Assembly: GCA_947627295.1 (NCBI GenBank)
Contig: CANQVJ010000003.1
Span: 1-64,000, forward strand
Length of the DNA: 64,000 nucleotides
Source: an uncultured Clostridia bacterium
GTDB taxonomy: Bacteria > Bacillota > Clostridia > TANB77 > CAG-508
Direction of reading: 5' to 3'
Position 1 is the stretch's first letter, and the number at the start of each line of letters is the position of its first letter. Both the position numbers and the translations under genes were made by a program. The notes below the pieces were generated by a model. It did no database searches. It was not told where the DNA came from and was given only the letters and a program-made list of their open reading frames with translations. Below, piece after piece: positions 57,804-64,000 of this stretch.

Positions 57804-58056
57804 AATTAATAAACTATTAGAGATTCCACAAGAAATATATAGCAATGTTCCAAAAATAATAATTACAGGTTTTGATGAAATGATTATAGAAAACTTTAAA
57901 GGAATATTAGAATATGAAGATTATTTTGTCAGAGTAAACACACATATTGGAATTATCAATATAAATGGTTTTGAACTTAAACTAGAAAACATGTCAAATG
58001 ATGATATAAAGGTAACTGGCAAAATTGAAAGTTTCGATATAGAAAGGTTGGAGTAA
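57787..58056 (+). CDS. yqfC: YqfC-like sporulation protein
   Basis: 89 residues: KINKLLEIPQEIYSNVPKI, then ITGFDEMIIENFKGILEYED and LKLENMSNDDIKVTGKIESF, the profile of YqfC/YabP. In Bacillus yqfC and yqfD are co-transcribed under sigma-E and needed for spore formation. AAGGGG lies before the ATG; it overlaps both pdaA and yqfD (TAATG), so translation is coupled. Confidence 0.9.
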   Translation: MNLKNKINKLLEIPQEIYSNVPKIIITGFDEMIIENFKGILEYEDYFVRVNTHIGIININGFELKLENMSNDDIKVTGKIESFDIERLE

Positions 58057-59234
58057 TGTATATTAAAATATTACTTTCTTATTTGATTGGATATTTAAGA
58101 ATAGAAATAACAGGTTACTATATAGAAAGATTTATAAATCTTTGTAACAATAATGGAATAGTAATTTGGAATTTAAAAAGAGGAAAAGACTCAAATTTAT
58201 TTTTAAATATAGAAGTGAAAAAATTAAAAGAGGTAATTGCACTTGCTAAGAAAACCAAGTGCAAAATTAAAATTCATAGAAAAAGAGGAATTCCTTTTAT
58301 CTTAAATAGATACAAAAAAAGAAAAATATTTCAAGGGTCATTAATTGCTATAGTTGTTACATTAATAATAAGTGCTAACTTTGTATGGAATATTGAAATA
58401 AAGCAAGAGGGAGAAGAAAAAGTTGAAAATATTGAACAAGACATCCAACAATGTGGTTTGCAAATTGGTATGCTAAAATCTAAGATTGATGCAAAAGATG
58501 TTATAAACAAATTGAGGATGAAAAGGGAAGATATTGCATGGGCTGGAATAGAATTAAAAGGAACAAATGCAATAGTAAAAGTTGCAAAAGCAACTCAAAA
58601 ACCAGAGATTATAGCAAGTGATGAATTTTCAAATATTGTTTCTGATAAAGAAGCTGTTATTACAAAAATAAATGCAAAAAAAGGAACAGCCAAAGTAAAT
58701 GTTGGAGATTTGGTACATAATGGAGATATTTTAATTGGTGGTTGGATGGAAGGAAAATATACTGGAATTAGATATGTGCATGCCGAAGGAGAAATAGAAG
58801 CAAATGTATTTCATAAAAAAAGTAAGTTAGTGGAATATAATTCTACGGAAACACAAGAAACAGGGAATACTGAAAAGAAATTTAGCATAAAATTTAACAA
58901 TTTTGAAATAAATTTGAATAAAGGGGTTTCAAAATTTGAAATTTATGATACAATGGTGTTAGAGAAAAAATTTCGATTGTTTTCAGATTTTTATTTACCA
59001 ATTTCTATTGTAGAAAAAACCAATAAAGAGCTACAAAATGTACAAAAAACATATAATGTTGAAGAAGCTAAAGCTTTAGGGATACACCAATTAGAGCAAG
59101 AATTAAATAGTGAAATAGAGAATAAAGAGGCAATAGTAAACAAAAATATAGAGTTTTATGAAAAAGAGCAAGGAGTAGAAATTTTTGTAACTTATGAAGT
59201 ACAAGAGAAAATTGGTACAAATGAGAAAATATAA
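58056..59234 (+). CDS. yqfD: Sporulation protein YqfD
   Basis: 392 residues: an N-terminal cytoplasmic domain (LIGYLRIEITGYYIERFINL ... GIVIWNLKRGKDSN), one central membrane helix (GSLIAIVVTLIISANFVWNI, about residues 89-110) and a large C-terminal extracytoplasmic region (FSIKFNNFEINLNKGVSKFE). YqfD is a sigma-E-dependent sporulation protein. The ATG overlaps the yqfC stop. Confidence 0.92.
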   Translation: MYIKILLSYLIGYLRIEITGYYIERFINLCNNNGIVIWNLKRGKDSNLFLNIEVKKLKEVIALAKKTKCKIKIHRKRGIPFILNRYKKRKIFQGSLIAIVVTLIISANFVWNIEIKQEGEEKVENIEQDIQQCGLQIGMLKSKIDAKDVINKLRMKREDIAWAGIELKGTNAIVKVAKATQKPEIIASDEFSNIVSDKEAVITKINAKKGTAKVNVGDLVHNGDILIGGWMEGKYTGIRYVHAEGEIEANVFHKKSKLVEYNSTETQETGNTEKKFSIKFNNFEINLNKGVSKFEIYDTMVLEKKFRLFSDFYLPISIVEKTNKELQNVQKTYNVEEAKALGIHQLEQELNSEIENKEAIVNKNIEFYEKEQGVEIFVTYEVQEKIGTNEKI

Positions 59235-59252
59235 GAAGAAAGGATGGGTAGA

Positions 59253-60443
59253 ATGGAAGAAAGAAGTCTTAGAATTATAGGAGCAGACAAAAACTTTTTT
59301 AACAAAATCACAACCACTCTTACTAAAATATTAACACCAACAAGAATAGGCATAAATAGTATGTTGATTTCAATCAGAAGAAATTCATTGCTTAAAGCAT
59401 ATGAAGCATATCAAGATGTTGAAGAAGACGGAGAAAAGGAAGAAGAAAGATATAAATCAGCATATGAAAACTATTTAGAAGCATTAGATAAATATGTTAT
59501 GGATTCAATATATAAAAAAGTAAAAAACAACACAGCATCAGAGTTTGAAAAAAATGCTTTAGCCAAATATTATGAAGTAATAACATTAAAAGAAAATGAG
59601 TTTGTAGAATACAAACATAGAAAACAAAAATATTTAATTGATTTAGACTTTCAAAGTGTTAAAGAAAATGGAAAAGAAAAAGTTGTCAATAAATATGAAA
59701 AGTTTTATGTGTATAGAATGGATATATTGTATAAAGGTATTTTAAAGAATTATTCTATAAAATTAGCAGATAGTACAAATGGAAGTATTTCAGAAAAAGA
59801 TAAAATTTATTCAAAGATATTCACAACTTTAGCAGATTATGTTGAAAACATTTTACCTTTAAAAATAGAGCATGACGAAAAAATTAAAAAGATAATACCA
59901 GAATATGAAAACTATAATACATATACAGTAGGAAAATTAGATACTAAAGATAACATTGAAAAAAATAAAGTATTAATAGGAATTAGCAGAACATTGTTCA
60001 CACATAGTTTACCATTAATTGTAGCAGAACAATGTTATGAAAAATTAATAAAAGATGCTAGAATTTTAGTACAAGATACAAAAATTGCAACCAAAAGAGA
60101 AGTTGCGTACACTACATTAATAAACTTAATGGAAGAATGCAATTCAAAGCTTTTATCTAAAAAGGTTTATTGGGACAACCCAGAAGAAAAATCAGAATTC
60201 AAAAAATTCTGGGGTAAATACAAAGAGGTTCTTGAGCTTAAAGAAAAAGATCCTGAAAATTACAATAAACAAAGAGAGATTTTATTTATAAAAAATGATT
60301 TAGATACAATTAGAAAAGAAAAGAAAATAGATTACAGCAAAATTGAAAAATATTATAAGAGAAAACTTATTGATTATGGTGCAATGAGAGTATTAAAAAA
60401 CAAATACTTATCAGAAGGAAATTATATAAAATGTGCGAAATAG
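59253..60443 (+). CDS. Unknown protein between yqfD and ybeY
   Basis: About 396 residues, soluble, highly charged and mostly helical; begins MEERSLRIIGADKNFFNKIT. Parts such as LLKAYEAYQDVEEDGEKEEE and RILVQDTKIATKREVAYTTL are visible but match no family I know. In Bacillus the place after yqfD is held by phoH; this gene is not PhoH, since no Walker A is seen. ATG 59253 is favoured over 59244 by spacing from GAAAGG. The stop overlaps the ybeY start. Confidence 0.65.
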   Translation: MEERSLRIIGADKNFFNKITTTLTKILTPTRIGINSMLISIRRNSLLKAYEAYQDVEEDGEKEEERYKSAYENYLEALDKYVMDSIYKKVKNNTASEFEKNALAKYYEVITLKENEFVEYKHRKQKYLIDLDFQSVKENGKEKVVNKYEKFYVYRMDILYKGILKNYSIKLADSTNGSISEKDKIYSKIFTTLADYVENILPLKIEHDEKIKKIIPEYENYNTYTVGKLDTKDNIEKNKVLIGISRTLFTHSLPLIVAEQCYEKLIKDARILVQDTKIATKREVAYTTLINLMEECNSKLLSKKVYWDNPEEKSEFKKFWGKYKEVLELKEKDPENYNKQREILFIKNDLDTIRKEKKIDYSKIEKYYKRKLIDYGAMRVLKNKYLSEGNYIKCAK

Positions 60444-60895
60444 AATTTTTAAATATAGAAAAAAACAATGAATATGAAGCTATTATAAAAAATGTACTTA
60501 AAGAATGTTTTTTAGAAGAAAAATTAGATAAAACAAATTTATATATTGAAATTACTTTAACTACACCAGAAGATATAAAGAAAATCAACAAAGAATTTAG
60601 AAATATAGATAAAGAAACAGATGTATTATCTTTTCCAATGTTTGAAAAAGACGAATTATCAAAAGCAGTAAAAAGCAAAAGTAAAGATGCTCTTGGAAGT
60701 ATAGTAATTTCAATTAAAAGAGTTTATGAACAAGCAGAAGAATATGGCCACAGTTTTGAAAGAGAATTAAGTTACATGGTAGTTCATGGATTTTATCACT
60801 TAATGGGGTATGATCATATTGTTGAAGCGGAAAAAAGGCAAATGAGAAAAAAAGAAGAAGTTATACTTAATAATTTAAACATTGTTAGAAACTAA
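60431..60895 (+). CDS. ybeY: rRNA maturation endoribonuclease YbeY
   Basis: The 154-residue metal-dependent RNase has the HGxxHLxGYDH signature in VVHGFYHLMGYDH (about residues 117-129) and the upstream ETDVLSFPMFE. It functions in 16S rRNA 3' end processing and ribosome quality control. It begins within the end of the preceding gene. Confidence 0.95.
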   Translation: MCEIEFLNIEKNNEYEAIIKNVLKECFLEEKLDKTNLYIEITLTTPEDIKKINKEFRNIDKETDVLSFPMFEKDELSKAVKSKSKDALGSIVISIKRVYEQAEEYGHSFERELSYMVVHGFYHLMGYDHIVEAEKRQMRKKEEVILNNLNIVRN

Positions 60896-60922
60896 AATAC
60901 CTTGTGAAAGGAAGATGAGTAC

Positions 60923-61975
60923 ATGGGTAAAAAGGGAACTAAATTTTTGATTTTTATTTTAATAGTTTTTATTATTGGAGCAGGGTCAGCTCTAGCATAT
61001 AAAATATATATGGATAAAAACAGCCCTTCAGGAGAAGTAGCAGCTACAGAAGAAGAAAAAGAAAGTAAAGAACCTGAAATCAAAATTTTTAATGGAAAAG
61101 AAAGACCTATTGCAGTTATGATAGATAATCATAAAGATGCATGGCCACAAGCAGGTTTAAACAAAGCATATATGGTTTATGAAATTGTTGTTGAAGGCGG
61201 AGAAACAAGATTAATGGCATGTTTCAAAGGTGTTGATGTAGAAAAGATAGGTCCGGTTCGTAGTAGTAGACATTATTTCTTAGACTATGCAAAAGAAAAC
61301 GATGCAATATATGCACATTATGGTTGGAGCCCACAAGCAGAAAGTGATATAAAAAAATATACTATAAACAATTTAAATGGAATTCAAATTGGTGGGGATA
61401 AGTTTTGGAGAGTTAAACAAAAGAATGCTCCACACAATGTTATGACTAGCACATCAGCAATTTTAGAAGCAGCAAAAGAAAAAGGATATAAAACAAATTC
61501 AACAGAAGAAAGTGTATTAAATTATGTGCCAGAAGAAGTCAATTTAGAATCAGGGCAAGAAGCAACTACAATTACAATTCCTCACTCTAAATTACATACA
61601 GTTGTATATACTTATGATGCAGCCACAAAAAGATATACAAGACAAGCAAGAAAAGTAGAACAAAAAGATTTAGATACAGGAGAACCTATAACAACAAAAA
61701 ATATAATAATAGTTAAATGTGATAATGTAGATCTAAAAGATAAAGAAAATAAAGGAAGACAAGACTTAAAAAATATTGGAACATTTGACGGTTACTATAT
61801 AACAAATGGAAAAGCAATTCCAATAAAATGTACAAAAACTGCAAGAGAAGAAAAATCTGTTTATAAAGATTTAGAGGGAAATGTTATTAAAGTTAATGAC
61901 GGAAATACTTTTGTAAACATTTGTCCAACAGATGCAGAATTAGAAATTGTAGGAAGCACTACAGCAGAATCATAA
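60923..61975 (+). CDS. DUF3048-family membrane-anchored protein (YerB-like)
   Basis: 350 residues: signal anchor (residues 5-27), a Glu-rich linker and the DUF3048 domain: RPIAVMIDNHKDAWPQAGLN, VEGGETRLMACFKG, KIGPVRSSRHYFLDYAKEND, with NAPHNVMTS further on. The family is widespread in Firmicutes and lacks an established activity. GAAAGGAAG precedes the start. Confidence 0.88.
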   Translation: MGKKGTKFLIFILIVFIIGAGSALAYKIYMDKNSPSGEVAATEEEKESKEPEIKIFNGKERPIAVMIDNHKDAWPQAGLNKAYMVYEIVVEGGETRLMACFKGVDVEKIGPVRSSRHYFLDYAKENDAIYAHYGWSPQAESDIKKYTINNLNGIQIGGDKFWRVKQKNAPHNVMTSTSAILEAAKEKGYKTNSTEESVLNYVPEEVNLESGQEATTITIPHSKLHTVVYTYDAATKRYTRQARKVEQKDLDTGEPITTKNIIIVKCDNVDLKDKENKGRQDLKNIGTFDGYYITNGKAIPIKCTKTAREEKSVYKDLEGNVIKVNDGNTFVNICPTDAELEIVGSTTAES

Positions 61976-61986
61976 AGGAGGGAATT

Positions 61987-62322
61987 ATGAACGTATATGA
62001 TACAGCAAATAGATTAGCTAAGGAATTAAAAGAATCAGAAGAATATAATAATTTTAAAGCTGCCAAACAAGCAGTAGCTTTAAACCCAGACTTAAATATC
62101 AAAATTAAGGAATTTGAAAAAAGAAGATATGAATCTCAAATTAAAATGATGCAAGAAGGAAAAACAGATGAAAAAGAAATTGAGCAAATACAAAAAATGT
62201 ATGCAAAATTAATAGAAAATGAAGATGCAAAAAAGTATGTAGAAGCAGAAGCAAAGTTCAATTTATTAATGACAGATGTTAATAAAATAATAGGAGATAG
62301 CATAAAAGATGTAATTTCTTAA
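61987..62322 (+). CDS. YlbF/YmcA-family regulator
   Basis: 111 residues, all-helical: MNVYDTANRLAKELKESEEY, FKAAKQAVALNPDLNIKIKE, AEAKFNLLMTDVNKIIGDSI. YlbF and YmcA act with YaaT on RNase Y-dependent RNA processing in Bacillus and influence sporulation and competence. AAGGAGGG lies before the ATG. It begins 11 bases after the DUF3048 gene. Confidence 0.88.
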   Translation: MNVYDTANRLAKELKESEEYNNFKAAKQAVALNPDLNIKIKEFEKRRYESQIKMMQEGKTDEKEIEQIQKMYAKLIENEDAKKYVEAEAKFNLLMTDVNKIIGDSIKDVIS

Positions 62323-62414
62323 GAAAATCTTTATGTAGAGTTGCATTTTCTGAAAAAATGTGTTAAAATAGTTAAGAAAATATTTACGAAACTAAACAGT
62401 AGGGAGGAATATAA

Positions 62415-62666
62415 ATGGGCACAGTAAAAACAGCGCTAATGGTTATATATTTCATAGTAGCATTTTTTGTTATTGTATTAGCATTAATTCAAGCAAAAGA
62501 AGATTCTGGTTTATCATCAACAATAACAGGTTCTTCAACAGATAACTTCTATGAAAAAAACAAAGCTAGAACAAAAGAAGGAAAGCAAAAAAGAGTATTA
62601 ATAATACTATCAGCAGTTTTCATAATCTTATCAATTGCTTTAAATATAGTATATATGATGAAATAG
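62415..62666 (+). CDS. secG: Preprotein translocase subunit SecG
   Basis: 83 residues with two membrane helices (MVIYFIVAFFVIVLALIQA and VLIILSAVFIILSIALNIVY) flanking the conserved loop SGLSSTITGSSTDNFYEKNK. SecG is an accessory subunit of the SecYEG channel. AGGGAGG precedes the start. Confidence 0.93.
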   Translation: MGTVKTALMVIYFIVAFFVIVLALIQAKEDSGLSSTITGSSTDNFYEKNKARTKEGKQKRVLIILSAVFIILSIALNIVYMMK

Positions 62667-62690
62667 GAAAGGTTTTCTTTCCTTTTTTAG
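62667..62690. terminator. secG terminator
   Basis: GGAAAG...CTTTCC followed by TTTTTT. Confidence 0.8.
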
Positions 62691-62869
62691 TTATTAATTA
62701 AAATAAAAACATTACAAAAAATAATGGAGAAGGTGGAGAACAATACAATTGCTATTGCTCCACCTAAGTTGTTTTCTACATTTTTTTCATATTTTGCATA
62801 AGAATAATTTTTTGCAAAAACATAAATAGAAAATAAAAGTAATACAAAAAAGTAAAATAAATTATACAA
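62687..62869 (-). CDS. Small membrane protein downstream of the Ger(x)C gene
   Basis: About 60 residues with two hydrophobic helices (LFYFFVLLLFSIYVF and GAIAIVLFSTFSIIFCNVFI) separated by a short charged loop. AGAAAGGTG follows the stop of the Ger(x)C-type gene and leads into a TTG start at 62869; GTG at 62878 is a less likely start. Very small membrane proteins are sometimes part of ger operons (the GerD/GerA-adjacent class), but I recognise no family here. Confidence 0.5.
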   Translation of the reverse strand: MYNLFYFFVLLLFSIYVFAKNYSYAKYEKNVENNLGGAIAIVLFSTFSIIFCNVFILINN

Positions 62870-62882
62870 TACAATCACCTTT

Positions 62883-64000
62883 CTAAGTTTGAGTAATAAG
62901 AGAACCAGATTTTATATTTACATCTACTTTAACATCAAAAGTTGAATCAGCAAATCGTTCTTTCCAATTATAATTCTCATAATCGTTCCATGTATTAAAT
63001 TCCTTTAAAGCACTTTTTCCAATATTGGTTATATCAGATTTATAATCCTTTGATAATTTATATAAATATTTAGAAATATTAGATTCTAAATAGTTTTTTG
63101 CAGAATTTGAAATCCCGTCCAATGTAGCATTATCCAAATAGTTTGAATCAAAATCCGTTGTTCCAATAACACCATTAAGTTTTGAACTTATTTTAATAAC
63201 AGGAGCATCATTAACAATTTCAACATTAATATTTGTATTCATATCATCATATAAATAAACATCAATGTTTTCTTCAGGTTTATTGGGGTTTGGAATTGAT
63301 ACTGTAAAATTATCGACTTTACCAGTTAAAATAGAAAAACATAATGTTTCAATAGCATCAAGTTCACCGTACTAATTTATCATTTTTAAAAACAGCAATA
63401 CCAATATTTTGAGCTCTTCTTTCAGAAGTTATTGGAGTATTACCTGCAATTATATCATTTACATCTTGGTAAGAAGCATCTTCTTTATTCATCCCGGCTA
63501 AAATAGCATAAGGTTCACAGGTGTTTGTAGACATGGAATAGAAAAAATCACCAATAGTTGCATTAACTGTATAACCTGTATATTTACCGAGATTCAGGAA
63601 ATGCTTCATAATATTGAGTTATATGGTTTTCTATTGTTGGATTTAAATTTTCTATATAACTTAAAGCATCAGATTTTGTAACAATTATATTTGTTGAGGG
63701 CCTTATTTGTACATTGTTCATTAAAGTATAAATTTCTTTAGAAATTCCCTTTTTAGCAACTTGTTCTGAAAATATAATTAGTTTGCAGTGAGAAAGTTTT
63801 ACTTCTTTTCCAAGATGAGCGTTCATAAGGTTTATAGCACTATCTATTGAAGATGCTTCCACAGTATTTATAATGGGCTTTACATCTTCATTACCATTTG
63901 ATTCCGGAGAGTATATTGAAGATTTTGTAAATTCAAAAGTTACCTTCAATTTACTTTCGTCCGTATCTGAAACATCAAGACCAAGAGAAAGAGCAAAATC
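62883..64000 (-). CDS. Ger(x)C-type spore germination receptor subunit, partial (needs two CGG +1 shifts)
   Basis: The gene runs off the right edge; about 370 residues are visible. GerAC-type features are SLGLDVSDTDESKLKVTFEF, NAHLGKEVKLSHCKLIIFSE, NNVQIRPSTNIIVTKSDALS and, in the C-terminal domain, NVEIVNDAPVIKISSKLNGV. GerC proteins are lipoproteins of nutrient germinant receptors in the spore inner membrane. CGG at 63587 and 63367 are each followed at once by a stop in the zero frame (CGG TAA and CGG TGA); skipping each C gives FPESGKYTGYTV and DKLVGELDAIETL and joins three fragments into one frame. Confidence 0.88.
63367..63369 (-). other. CGG +1 recoding site 2 (Ger(x)C)
   Basis: In-frame GTA CGG TGA. 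Skipping C gives GGT and KLVGELDAIE. Confidence 0.88.
63587..63589 (-). other. CGG +1 recoding site 1 (Ger(x)C)
   Basis: In-frame TCT CGG TAA. Skipping C gives GGT and PESGKYTGYTV. Confidence 0.88.

Overview
The window is AT-rich DNA from an anaerobic, endospore-forming member of the Clostridia. It carries spore and germination genes (ypeB, a spoIVFA/spoIVFB-like pair, ylmC-like, pdaA, yqfC, yqfD, a Ger(x)C-type receptor subunit) and anaerobic fermentation genes (pflB/pflA, adhE, rubredoxin). It also has ktrAB, groES/groEL behind a CIRCE-like operator, pyrimidine genes, and cell-division/wall genes (minD, minE, a SEDS protein, murF, an LCP ligase, a D,D-carboxypeptidase). UGA is used as a stop codon, and CGT, CGC, CGA, AGA and AGG are all read as arginine.

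The striking feature is the CGG codon. By eye I found 18 in-frame CGG triplets in about 70 genes. Sixteen, in twelve genes, sit exactly where the reading frame breaks. In each case skipping the C and reading the next three bases (GGN) as glycine restores a recognisable protein; reading CGG as a sense codon meets a stop within about 25 codons. Several of the recovered glycines are in signature motifs: the DGG of the M50 protease, GPGN of AdhE, GNHTVNH of PdaA, DGPGIR and NGG of PflA, GGICQVST of the VanW protein and YTSGKIGP of PyrE. PflA needs three such events, the J-domain protein two and the Ger(x)C protein two. The last two CGG codons lie at the extreme 3' ends of genes, where a +1 shift is equally compatible. 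No CGG is clearly used as an ordinary arginine codon. This looks like genome-wide +1 frameshifting or quadruplet decoding (CGGN read as Gly), not a set of pseudogenes. The decoding tRNA is not in the window: the one tRNA-Gly (GCC) here has a normal 7-nt anticodon loop.

Layout: 1-2.6 kb is an accessory patch (Rpn-family nuclease flanked by about 350-bp direct repeats, Doc-type Fic toxin plus antitoxin). 2.7-2.9 kb holds tRNA-Cys and tRNA-Gly. 3-9.9 kb holds a DUF975 membrane protein, a diacylglycerol glycosyltransferase-like enzyme, ypeB, a VanW protein and murF. 9.9-13.6 kb holds a zinc-finger-less J protein, two unknown genes and an orphan VirD4/TraG-type coupling protein. 13.6-21.1 kb holds an RNA methyltransferase, smc, and pflB/pflA. 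21.2-30 kb holds regulators, wall enzymes, a ComEA-like protein, a CorC/HlyC-like protein, NUDIX, alr and ktrBA. 30-37 kb holds groESL, pheA plus an aminotransferase, ylmC-like, rubredoxin, trmL and small regulators. 37-41 kb holds tRNA-Glu, a PemK-like protein, tmRNA, an unknown strongly promoted gene and a pseudouridine synthase. 41-48.5 kb holds pyrE, diverging from pyrC-pyrF-pyrK-pyrD, then adhE. 48.5-56.5 kb holds an unknown HExxH protein, the spoIVFA/FB-like pair, a pilin-like protein, minD-minE-rodA and dusB. 56.5-62.7 kb holds mazF, pdaA, yqfC, yqfD, ybeY, a DUF3048 protein, a YlbF-family protein and secG. The window ends inside a gerAC-like gene.
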